Of a stretch of 25,479 bases of DNA, positions 6,188-13,578 are shown piece after piece. Numbering within the stretch: the stretch's first letter is position 1; each line of letters opens with the position of its first letter. The DNA comes from CAOJBM01 sp051872535 (GTDB taxonomy: Bacteria; Bacillota_I; Bacilli_A; RF39; UBA660): assembly GCA_051872535.1 (NCBI GenBank), contig JBJEDY010000070.1:1-25479 (forward strand). The letters run 5' to 3'. The translations under genes were made by a program, and so were the position numbers. The notes beneath the pieces are model-generated. The model saw nothing but the letters and a program-made list of their open reading frames with translations. It ran no database searches and was not told the origin of the DNA.

Positions 6188-7207
6188 ATGAAGAATATTT
6201 ATGGTATTAAAAGAAGTGATTTAGAGAGTTATTTTGAGTCGATTGGCGAAAAGAAGTTTAAAGCTTTACAAGTTTTTGAATGGCTTTATGAAAAGAGAGT
6301 ATCTTCTTTTGATGAAATGACTAATATAAAAAGTGAAGTTAAAGAACAATTGAAAAAAGATTTTTCTATGGATATGATTGAGATTGTTCGAAAACAGGAA
6401 GACAAATTAACAAAGAAGTATTTGTTTAAATTAAATGATAATAATTATATAGAAGCTGTTTTAATGGAACATGATTATGGAAATTCCGTTTGTGTAAGTA
6501 GTGAAGTAGGATGTAATATGGGATGCGCTTTTTGTGAATCTGGTCGTCTTAAAAAAGTTCGTAATTTGAATGCTTATGAAATAGTAGAACAGATTTTATT
6601 AATTGAAAGTGATACGGGTCTTAGAATAAGTAGTGTTGTAGTAATGGGAATTGGCGAACCTTTAGATAATTATGATAATGTTATGGATTTTGTTAAGATA
6701 ATTAATGATGCTAAAGGTATTGCTATTGGGGCGAGACATATTACTATTTCAACTTGTGGATTAATACCGAAAATTAAAGAACTTGCAGAAGAAACATTGC
6801 AAATAAATCTAGCAATTTCATTACATGCTCCAAATATGGAAATAAGAAACAAGCTTATGCCTGTCAATAAAGTGTATAATATTACAGATTTAATAGTAGC
6901 AATTAAGGAATATATAGCTAAGACTAATAGACGAGTTACTATAGAATATGTTATGCTAGATAGTGTAAATGATAGTGTTGAATGTGCAAGATGTCTTGCC
7001 ACATTGCTAAAAGGAATGAATGTTTATGTTAATTTGATTCCTTATAATGAAACTAATCATTTAGAGTTTAAAAAGAGTAGTAAAAATCAAATTCTTAAGT
7101 TTTATGATACATTAAAGAAAAATAATATTAATGTGACGATAAGACGAGAATTCGGTGGTAAGATAGATGCTGCTTGCGGACAGTTAAGAAGCAAAGAGGT
7201 GCAATAA
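6188..7207 (+). CDS. rlmN: 23S rRNA/tRNA adenine-C2 methyltransferase RlmN
   Basis: RlmN is a radical-SAM enzyme that methylates C2 of A2503 in 23S rRNA and of A37 in some tRNAs, supporting decoding fidelity. The 339-residue protein carries the radical-SAM cluster motif C109-x3-C113-x2-C116 (GCNMGCAFC). The SAM-binding GIGEPLDNYDNV follows. The second catalytic cysteine, C330, is in the C-terminal DAACGQLRSK and forms the methylated or disulfide intermediate. The N-terminal helical domain (FKALQVFEWLYEK) is also typical. It is the first gene of a run with prpC, prkC, rsgA and rpe, the same order as in Bacillus. The prpC start is only 2 bases past its stop. Confidence 0.96.
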   Translation: MKNIYGIKRSDLESYFESIGEKKFKALQVFEWLYEKRVSSFDEMTNIKSEVKEQLKKDFSMDMIEIVRKQEDKLTKKYLFKLNDNNYIEAVLMEHDYGNSVCVSSEVGCNMGCAFCESGRLKKVRNLNAYEIVEQILLIESDTGLRISSVVVMGIGEPLDNYDNVMDFVKIINDAKGIAIGARHITISTCGLIPKIKELAEETLQINLAISLHAPNMEIRNKLMPVNKVYNITDLIVAIKEYIAKTNRRVTIEYVMLDSVNDSVECARCLATLLKGMNVYVNLIPYNETNHLEFKKSSKNQILKFYDTLKKNNINVTIRREFGGKIDAACGQLRSKEVQ

Positions 7208-7209
7208 TT

Positions 7210-7956
7210 ATGAAATCATTTTATTTAACAGATGCTGGAAAGGTAAGAGATCATAATGAAGATTCAGTAACAATACTTAAAAATGCTAGTGATGAGTATT
7301 TACTTATAGTTGCTGATGGTATGGGTGGACATAGGGCTGGTGAAGTAGCTAGTTCAATGGTTGTTACTCATATGGGAAAAAGATTTTCAGAAATTAGTAG
7401 TATTGGTTCAAAATTAGATGCTGTTAATTGGATGAATGACAATATAAATGAAATAAATAATGAAATATTAGATTATACAAAGAAAAATCCTGAAAGTGTT
7501 GGAATGGGAACAACTGTAGTAATGGCCTTACTAACTAGTAGTTATTTAATATTTGGAAATATTGGTGATTCTTCTGGTTTTGTTATGAAAAATGGAAAAC
7601 TTCATAAAGTTACAAAAGATCATACATTAGTTAATTTATTAGTAGCAGCTGGTGATTTAACGGAAGAAGAAGCTAAATATCATCCAAAGAAAAATGTTTT
7701 AATGAAAGCTTTAGGAGCTTCAGAAAAAGCAGAACTAGATATATTTGATGTTGATATGAGTGTTGAAACAATATTGCTATGTAGTGATGGTTTAACAAAT
7801 ATGTTAACTAAAGAACAAATTGAGAAAGTTTTAACTGATGAGGAATTAGATATTGAAGATAAGGTTATTAAATTAATTAGAAAGACAAATGCTAGGGGTG
7901 GCACAGATAACGTTTCTGTAGCTTATTTGGTTATAGAAAGTGGTGAAGATAGATGA
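7210..7956 (+). CDS. prpC: PP2C-family serine/threonine phosphatase
   Basis: This metal-dependent phosphatase reverses phosphorylation by the PASTA kinase encoded next. The motifs of bacterial PP2C are present: D8-A-G-K-x-R-D-H-N-E-D (residues 8-18), the metal-binding D36-G-M-G-G-H, GMGTTVVMAL, NIGDSSGFV, CSDGLTNML and GGTDNVSV with metal ligand D233. The usual arginine after GDS (GDSRxY) is serine here. The start at 7210 has AGAGGT (7195-7200) 9 bases upstream; a longer frame from 7174 lies inside rlmN and has no ribosome-binding site. It ends in an ATGA overlap with prkC, so the opposing enzymes are translationally coupled. Length 248 residues is typical. Confidence 0.94.
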   Translation: MKSFYLTDAGKVRDHNEDSVTILKNASDEYLLIVADGMGGHRAGEVASSMVVTHMGKRFSEISSIGSKLDAVNWMNDNINEINNEILDYTKKNPESVGMGTTVVMALLTSSYLIFGNIGDSSGFVMKNGKLHKVTKDHTLVNLLVAAGDLTEEEAKYHPKKNVLMKALGASEKAELDIFDVDMSVETILLCSDGLTNMLTKEQIEKVLTDEELDIEDKVIKLIRKTNARGGTDNVSVAYLVIESGEDR

Positions 7957-9713
7957 TAATGAAGGGTCAGAAGATTAATGATCGTTACCAAATAATTAAA
8001 TCTATTGGCGAAGGCGGAATGGCCAATGTATATCTTGCATATGATACTATTCTAGATCGTAATGTTGCTGTTAAGGTATTGCGTGGCGATTTATCCACTG
8101 ATGATAAGTTTGTAAGAAGATTTCAAAGAGAAGCATTATCAGCTTCAAGTTTAAGTCATCCTAATATAGTTGAAGTATATGATGTTGGTGAAGATAATGG
8201 TCAATTCTATATTGTAATGGAATATATTGAAGGTAAACAACTTAAAGACGTATTACGTAAACGCGGAAAATTAACTATTTCAGAAGTTATAGATATAATG
8301 CAACAAATTGCAGATGGATTATCTGTAGCGCATGATTCTTATATTATTCATCGTGATATTAAACCTCAAAATATAATGATACTAGAAAATGGTTTAGTTA
8401 AAATAACTGATTTTGGTATTGCGATGGCAATGAATGGAACGCAACTTACACAAACAAACTCAGTAATGGGTAGTGTTCATTATCTACCGCCAGAACAAGC
8501 TAATGGAAGTGGTAGTACATTAAAATCAGATATTTATTCAATGGGAATTTTAATGTATGAGTTATTAACAGGAAAATTGCCATATCGTGGCGAAAATGCT
8601 GTTGAAATAGCTTTGAAACATTTAAAAGAACCATTACCAAGTATAAGAGATGAAATTCCTGATATTCCTCAAAGTGTAGAGAATGTTATTTTAAAAGCTT
8701 CTGCTAAAAATCCAAAGAATAGATATAGTGATGCTAGAGAAATGTATGAAGATTTAAAAACTGTTTTAGATGAATCAAGAGAAAATGAACCAAGATTAGA
8801 ATATGAATATCCGGAAATGGATTATGATGAAAGAAGTAAGAAAACTAAGGAAAAAGAAAAGAAAGTTGAAGAAAAAACAGAAATAATAGATGAGGATGAT
8901 ATAGTTATAGCAAAACAAATTACAAATAAAGAAATAAATAAACAAAATAAGTTGTTAATGGTACTTGCAATAATATTCACATCATTAGTGGTGATTATTA
9001 CTTGTTTTGTAGTGTTGCTTCCTAAACTTACTTCTCGTGATGAGATAAAAGTTCCTGATGTATCAGAAAAGTCTGTTAGTGAAGCTATTGAAATATTACA
9101 AGATGCAGGTTTTGAAGTTGCCGATGAGCAAAAAGAAATTAGTGATGATGAAATACCTGAGGGGAAAGTAGTTAAAACTAATCCAGCTGCTGAAGCAAAA
9201 AGAACTAAAGGGACAGAAATTACATTATATGTATCTACTGGAGATAATAGTTATGTTGTAGAAGATTTTGTTAAAGACAAAGCTAATTACTTAACTGTTC
9301 AAGGTAAACTAGAAGCTTATGGTATTTATGTCAGAGTTGAAAAAAAAGAAGTTGAAGATAAAGATAAGTACAAAGATGGTCAAATAATTGAACAATCTGT
9401 TGAACCAGGGGAGAAGTTATCTGCTAAAGATACAATAGTTTTATATATTCCAAATGTTGTAACTAAATATCCTGATTTTTCAGAATTATCTGTTGAAGAA
9501 GTAGAAGAATTCTGTAAAGAATATGAAATTGAATTAAGTATAGAAAAGGGAACACCAGCTGATGTTGAAGTAGGTAAAATTTATTATCAATATCCACCTA
9601 AAGGTTATACTGTACTAGCTGGACAAAAGTTAAAAATAAAAGTGGCAGTTTCTTCAGAAGAAAATCCAGAAGGACCAACTGAAGATGAATGCGAAAGTAC
9701 TGGATTGTGTTAA
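7953..9713 (+). CDS. prkC: Membrane Ser/Thr kinase with three PASTA repeats
   Basis: This is a Hanks-type kinase that senses peptidoglycan fragments or lipid II outside and phosphorylates division, wall and translation proteins inside. Kinase domain, about residues 10-272: glycine loop GEGGMANV (19-26), Lys41 in VAVKVL, catalytic HRDIKPQN (133-140), DFG (153-155), and PPE in place of APE near 179-181. A charged juxtamembrane stretch (275-330) precedes one membrane helix (about 334-357). Three PASTA repeats follow outside (about 365-432, 433-502, 503-571). The tail ends CESTGLC, giving two closely spaced cysteines outside the cell. The start ATG overlaps the prpC stop; a second in-frame ATG lies at 7959. 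Confidence 0.96.
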   Translation: MIMKGQKINDRYQIIKSIGEGGMANVYLAYDTILDRNVAVKVLRGDLSTDDKFVRRFQREALSASSLSHPNIVEVYDVGEDNGQFYIVMEYIEGKQLKDVLRKRGKLTISEVIDIMQQIADGLSVAHDSYIIHRDIKPQNIMILENGLVKITDFGIAMAMNGTQLTQTNSVMGSVHYLPPEQANGSGSTLKSDIYSMGILMYELLTGKLPYRGENAVEIALKHLKEPLPSIRDEIPDIPQSVENVILKASAKNPKNRYSDAREMYEDLKTVLDESRENEPRLEYEYPEMDYDERSKKTKEKEKKVEEKTEIIDEDDIVIAKQITNKEINKQNKLLMVLAIIFTSLVVIITCFVVLLPKLTSRDEIKVPDVSEKSVSEAIEILQDAGFEVADEQKEISDDEIPEGKVVKTNPAAEAKRTKGTEITLYVSTGDNSYVVEDFVKDKANYLTVQGKLEAYGIYVRVEKKEVEDKDKYKDGQIIEQSVEPGEKLSAKDTIVLYIPNVVTKYPDFSELSVEEVEEFCKEYEIELSIEKGTPADVEVGKIYYQYPPKGYTVLAGQKLKIKVAVSSEENPEGPTEDECESTGLC

Positions 9714-9715
9714 TT

Positions 9716-10546
9716 ATGGAAGGACAAATTGTTAAGATAATTAGTAATCTTTATACAGTTAAAGTTAAAGATAAGTTTTATGAATGTAGTGCAAGAGGAA
9801 AATTTCGCAACGATAAGATATCACCAATAGTAGGTGATATCGTCGTCGTTGACATAAATGATAAACAGATAAAAGAAATTAAAGAAAGAAGAAATGAACT
9901 TAAAAGACCAATTATTGCTAATGTTGATGTAGCTTTAATTGTTACAAGTGTTCGTAAACCGGATTTATCTTTAAATTTATTAGATAAGTTAATATGTAAT
10001 ATTACTTTTAATAAAATTGAACCAGTAATATGTTTTACAAAATTAGATTTATTATCATTTAAAGAAAAAATGCAATTAAGACATATTAGTAAATATTATG
10101 AAAAAATTGGAATTAAAGTTGTAACTAATAAAAATCTTAATAAGCTTAAAAAAGTATTAAAAGATAAAGTTGTTGTTTTGACTGGTCAAACAGGTGCTGG
10201 AAAAAGTAGTTTGATTAATAAACTTAATAAAGAATTACATTTAGATGTTGGAGAAATTAGTGAAGCTTTAGGTCGAGGAAGACATACAACAAGACATGTT
10301 GAGTTATTTAAATTGGATAGTTTTTACGTTGCTGATACTCCAGGTTTTAGTTCGTTAGATTTTGAGTTTATTGATCCGTTAGAATTAAAAAGTACATTTA
10401 TAGAATTTAATAATTTTAAATGTGATTTTAAGAATTGCTTACATGATCATGAAAAGAAATGCGCAGTTAAAAATGCTGTAGAAAATGGTAGTATTCTACA
10501 AAGTCGTTATGATAATTATATAAAGTTTTTAGGGGAGATAAAATGA
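9716..10546 (+). CDS. rsgA: Ribosome small-subunit maturation GTPase RsgA
   Basis: RsgA is a circularly permuted GTPase that checks late 30S assembly. An N-terminal OB-fold (residues 1 to about 65) precedes the G domain in permuted order: G4 T108-K-L-D, then G1 GQTGAGKSS (157-165), then G3 DTPG (207-210). The C-terminal zinc motif is complete: C236, C241, H243, C249. The start is the ATG at 9716, whose protein begins MEGQIVKI like Bacillus CpgA/RsgA; an in-frame ATG at 9689 lies within prkC. No strong ribosome-binding site is seen, so reinitiation after the prkC stop 2 bases upstream is likely. The 276-residue length is normal. Its 3' end overlaps rpe by 4 bases. Confidence 0.95.
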   Translation: MEGQIVKIISNLYTVKVKDKFYECSARGKFRNDKISPIVGDIVVVDINDKQIKEIKERRNELKRPIIANVDVALIVTSVRKPDLSLNLLDKLICNITFNKIEPVICFTKLDLLSFKEKMQLRHISKYYEKIGIKVVTNKNLNKLKKVLKDKVVVLTGQTGAGKSSLINKLNKELHLDVGEISEALGRGRHTTRHVELFKLDSFYVADTPGFSSLDFEFIDPLELKSTFIEFNNFKCDFKNCLHDHEKKCAVKNAVENGSILQSRYDNYIKFLGEIK

Positions 10547-11172
10547 AAGTATCAGTAACATACACTGTAAAAATTTTAGGAATAGAAGAAACAATTAAGA
10601 ATATAGAGGAATCAGATGCTGATTATATTCATGTTGATTTTATGGATGGAGAGTTTGTTCCAACTATGAATTATACAATTGATGAAGTTAAACAATTTTT
10701 AAGTGATGTTAAGAAAAAATTAGATGTGCACGTTATGGTTAAAGATCCTTTAAAATATTTAGATGTATTCGCTTCTTTAAATACCGAATATTATTCTTTT
10801 CATATTGAAGCGGTAGATGATGTTAATAAAGTTATTACAGAAATTAAAAAACATGGTCTTAAACCAGGTCTTGTTTTAAATCCGGAAACTAGTGTTGAGA
10901 AAATTAAACCATATTTAGATAGTATTGATTTAGTTTTAGTAATGGGAGTTAAACCAGGATGGGGTGGACAAAGCTTTATACCTAGTACTATAGATAAAAT
11001 AAAAGAACTTAAGAGTTTGAAGGGGAAATTTGTAATTGCTTGTGATGGTGGAGTTAATGATAATAATGCCCGTGACATTAAATTAGCAGGTGCAGATATT
11101 TTAGTTGCCGGTTCTTATATTGTAAAAAGTGATAATTATAATGAAAGAATTAATAAATTAAAATGTCAATAA
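10543..11172 (+). CDS. rpe: Ribulose-phosphate 3-epimerase
   Basis: The enzyme interconverts ribulose 5-phosphate and xylulose 5-phosphate in the pentose-phosphate pathway. The TIM-barrel metal and acid-base residues are kept: H30 and D32 (IHVDFMDGEFVP), H63 (DVHVMVKDP) and D168 (ACDGGVN). The phosphate loop reads MGVKPGWGGQSF. The N-terminus is unusual: the family's conserved PSILSADF is replaced by VSVTYTVKILGIEE, losing a serine normally near the active site. Position after rsgA, as in Bacillus, favours rpe; a related hexulose-phosphate epimerase cannot be excluded. It overlaps rsgA by ATGA and ends in a terminator with the stop codon in its loop. Confidence 0.9.
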   Translation: MKVSVTYTVKILGIEETIKNIEESDADYIHVDFMDGEFVPTMNYTIDEVKQFLSDVKKKLDVHVMVKDPLKYLDVFASLNTEYYSFHIEAVDDVNKVITEIKKHGLKPGLVLNPETSVEKIKPYLDSIDLVLVMGVKPGWGGQSFIPSTIDKIKELKSLKGKFVIACDGGVNDNNARDIKLAGADILVAGSYIVKSDNYNERINKLKCQ

Positions 11173-11184
11173 ATGACATTTTTT
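11160..11184 (+). terminator. Terminator after rpe
   Basis: A perfect 9-bp stem AAAATGTCA/TGACATTTT (11160-11168, 11174-11182) with an ATAAA loop is followed by T residues. The rpe stop codon (11170-11172) is in the loop. cca starts only 24 bases after it without a visible promoter in between. Confidence 0.85.
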
Positions 11185-11208
11185 CTAGTGGAGAGATTAG
11201 GTGAAATA

Positions 11209-12321
11209 ATGGACAAGAAAATTGTCGATGTTTTAAATAAGATTGAACAAAAAGGATTTGAAGCTTATATAGTTGGTGGATATGTAAGAGATTATATCCT
11301 AGGTATTAAATCAACAGATATTGATATAACTACTAATGCATTACCTAAAGATTTAGCAACTATATTTGATAATTACGATAGTATTAATAGTAAGTATGGT
11401 GCTTTTAAGTTTTTTTCAGATAATTACAATATTGATATTACTACCTATCGAAAAGAATATGATTATGTAGGAAGAAAACCGAATAGAATTGAATATGTAG
11501 ATAATTTGTTAGATGATTTAGAAAGAAGAGACTTTACAATAAATACTCTTTGTATGAATAGTAAAGGTGAAATAGTCGATTTATTAAATGCAAGAAGTGA
11601 TATTGAAAATAAAATAATTAAAGGAATAGGGGATATAAATAAGAAATTTGTTGAAGATCCTTTACGTATTTTAAGAGCACTTCGTTTTGCCATTATTTTA
11701 GATTTTGAAATTGATGATGAAGTTTTAGCAGGAATTGTAACTCATAAAGAATTAATTAAAACACTATCTTGGACAAGAAAAAAATATGAGTTAGATTGTA
11801 TTTTATCTAGCAAAAATGTTATAAAGGGGTTAGAATTATTAAAATCAATTGGAGTTTTAAATTTATTAGGAATATCTTATGATAAGATTAATTATGTTGC
11901 TGATAAATGTGGAATGTATAGTCAATTAGAAATAACAGGGGATTATCAATTTAATAATAGTGAAAAAGAAAATATCAAAAATATTCGCGAAATATTAAAG
12001 TATGGTAAAGTAGATAACTATATTTTGTATGACTATGGTTTATATAATGCAATTGTTGCTGGTTCAATTCTTGGAGTAAATGTAAAAATAATTAACAAGA
12101 TGTATAATGATCTTCCAATAAAAACTTTTGAAGATATTGATATTACTAGTGAGGAAATTTGTGAAATATTAAATATTAGGCCTTGTATAGCAATAAAGAA
12201 GATTTTTTATGATATAAAAGATAAAATTTTAGATGGAAATTTAAAAAATAATAAAGAAAATATAAAAAAATATATTATAATAAATAAAAGGAAGTGGTTA
12301 AATGAAGGAAATGTTACATAG
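11209..12321 (+). CDS. cca: CCA tRNA nucleotidyltransferase
   Basis: This enzyme adds or repairs the 3' CCA of tRNAs. It shows the class II nucleotidyltransferase head: G23-G-Y-V-R-D and the metal-binding D37-I-D39, then TTYRKEYDYVGRKP, DLERRDFTINTLC and EDPLRILRALRFAI, the neck motif of the CCA/poly(A) polymerase family. Length 370 residues suits a Bacilli CCA enzyme. The ATG at 11209 is chosen because AGGTGA (11199-11204) precedes it; an in-frame ATG at 11173 lies inside the rpe terminator and would add a tail not seen in the family. The 3' end overlaps dnaD by 20 bases. The tail domain is poorly conserved, as is common. Confidence 0.93.
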   Translation: MDKKIVDVLNKIEQKGFEAYIVGGYVRDYILGIKSTDIDITTNALPKDLATIFDNYDSINSKYGAFKFFSDNYNIDITTYRKEYDYVGRKPNRIEYVDNLLDDLERRDFTINTLCMNSKGEIVDLLNARSDIENKIIKGIGDINKKFVEDPLRILRALRFAIILDFEIDDEVLAGIVTHKELIKTLSWTRKKYELDCILSSKNVIKGLELLKSIGVLNLLGISYDKINYVADKCGMYSQLEITGDYQFNNSEKENIKNIREILKYGKVDNYILYDYGLYNAIVAGSILGVNVKIINKMYNDLPIKTFEDIDITSEEICEILNIRPCIAIKKIFYDIKDKILDGNLKNNKENIKKYIIINKRKWLNEGNVT

Positions 12322-12940
12322 TGTTCTTAAAACAAAAAAATTTGTTGTAACAGAACCAATTATAAAACTTGCTTTAACTTATAATCTAAATCTTAATGAG
12401 TTTTTAGTACTGATGTTTTTAGATAATAATTATAATGATAATTTTGACCTTGATTTAATTGCAACTTCTTTAAGTATACCTAGTGAAGTAGTTATGGAAG
12501 CATTTAATTCTTTAATGGTTAAGAAATTAGTTTCATTAGAAACAAGTCGTGATATAGATGGAAGAATTAATGAAATAGTAAATTTAAATAATATTTACGA
12601 AGATATATCATTAAATACAGTTAAAGAAGTAGAGAAAGAGAGTATTTTTACGATTTTTGAAAGAGAATTAGGAAGAACGATTTCTAGTTTTGAAATAGAA
12701 CTTATAAATGGTTGGTTAATGGCTGGTACTAGTGAAGAATTAGTAATAGCTGCTTTAAAAGAAGCGATTTATAATGGTGCTACTAACTTTAGATATATTG
12801 ATGCTATTATTCATGAGTGGACTAAAAAAGGTTTTAAAACAGAAAATGATGTTAAAAGACATTTAGAAAGTAGAAGAGAAAAGAAGGAAAATTCTAAACC
12901 AGAACTTTTCGATTATAATTGGCTAGAAGATGATGAATGA
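12302..12940 (+). CDS. dnaD: Replication initiation / DnaD family protein
   Basis: DnaD is a Bacillota-specific primosome protein that acts with DnaA and DnaB to remodel DNA at oriC and restart sites. The 212-residue protein has an N-terminal winged-helix region (about 1-100). A C-terminal DnaD/DnaB_2 domain (about 115-190) carries ISSFEIELINGWL and the family's YxxxIxxxW motif, seen as YIDAIIHEW. The start is preceded by AAAGGAAG. It overlaps cca at its 5' end and nth at its 3' end, and is followed by nth as in B. subtilis, which supports the assignment. Confidence 0.93.
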   Translation: MKEMLHSVLKTKKFVVTEPIIKLALTYNLNLNEFLVLMFLDNNYNDNFDLDLIATSLSIPSEVVMEAFNSLMVKKLVSLETSRDIDGRINEIVNLNNIYEDISLNTVKEVEKESIFTIFERELGRTISSFEIELINGWLMAGTSEELVIAALKEAIYNGATNFRYIDAIIHEWTKKGFKTENDVKRHLESRREKKENSKPELFDYNWLEDDE

Positions 12941-13547
12941 TTTTTATGATAAGTTAGATAAGATGATACCAAATCCCAAATGTGAACTTAATTATAATAA
13001 AGATTATGAATTATTAATAGCAGTTGTTCTTAGTGCTCAATGTAAGGATTCTAGAGTTAATGTAATAACTAAGGAGTTATTTGATAAGTATGATATTTTT
13101 TCTCTTGCTACAGCTCCTTTTAAAGAAATTGAAGAATTAATAAGACCACTTGGGACTTACACAAGAAAAAGTGCTTATATAATAGAAATAAGTAAGCGAT
13201 TAGTAAGAGATTGGAATGGAAAAGTTCCAAATGACCGAACTTACTTAGAAAGTTTACCAGGGGTAGGGAGAAAAGTTGCCGATGTTGTTTTAGCAAATAT
13301 TTTTAATGAACCAGCTATTGCTGTTGATACTCATGTAGAAAGAGTTAGTAAAAGATTAGGTCTTGCTAAAGAGAGTGATACTGTTTTAAAAGTTCGCGAA
13401 AAATTAATGAAAAAGCTAGATAAAGATAAATGGATTAGATGTCATCATCAATTAGTTTTATTTGGAAGATATATATGTAAGAGTAGAAATCCAGAATGTG
13501 CTAAATGTTTATTTACTGAGTGTAAGTATCGGAATAAAAAAATATAA
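12930..13547 (+). CDS. nth: Endonuclease III, DNA glycosylase/AP lyase
   Basis: Nth removes oxidised pyrimidines and nicks the abasic site. The helix-hairpin-helix is LPGVGRKVADVV (109-120) with catalytic Lys115, and the catalytic aspartate is D133 in AVDTHVERVSKRLG. The C-terminal iron-sulfur ligands are C183, C190, C193 and C198. Spacing is C-x6-C-x2-C-x4-C, whereas the canonical Nth loop is x6-x2-x5, so the last gap is one residue short. Length (205 residues) is typical. Two adjacent ATGs (12930, 12933) overlap the end of dnaD; either could be used, coupled to dnaD translation. Confidence 0.95.
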   Translation: MMNDFYDKLDKMIPNPKCELNYNKDYELLIAVVLSAQCKDSRVNVITKELFDKYDIFSLATAPFKEIEELIRPLGTYTRKSAYIIEISKRLVRDWNGKVPNDRTYLESLPGVGRKVADVVLANIFNEPAIAVDTHVERVSKRLGLAKESDTVLKVREKLMKKLDKDKWIRCHHQLVLFGRYICKSRNPECAKCLFTECKYRNKKI

Positions 13548-13550
13548 TAT

Positions 13551-13578
13551 AAAAAGATGTGAATTTTCACATCTTTTT
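13551..13578. terminator. Bidirectional terminator between nth and PBP1
   Basis: A 12-bp perfect stem (13551-13562 with 13567-13578) has an ATTT loop, A residues on the left and T residues on the right. It serves convergent nth (plus) and the PBP gene (minus), whose stop codon at 13577-13579 touches its base. Confidence 0.88.

Noticed and set aside
7174..7209. Longer prpC start within rlmN
   Set aside because: No ribosome-binding site, and it adds 12 residues not typical of PP2C; 7210 has AGAGGT at 9 bases.
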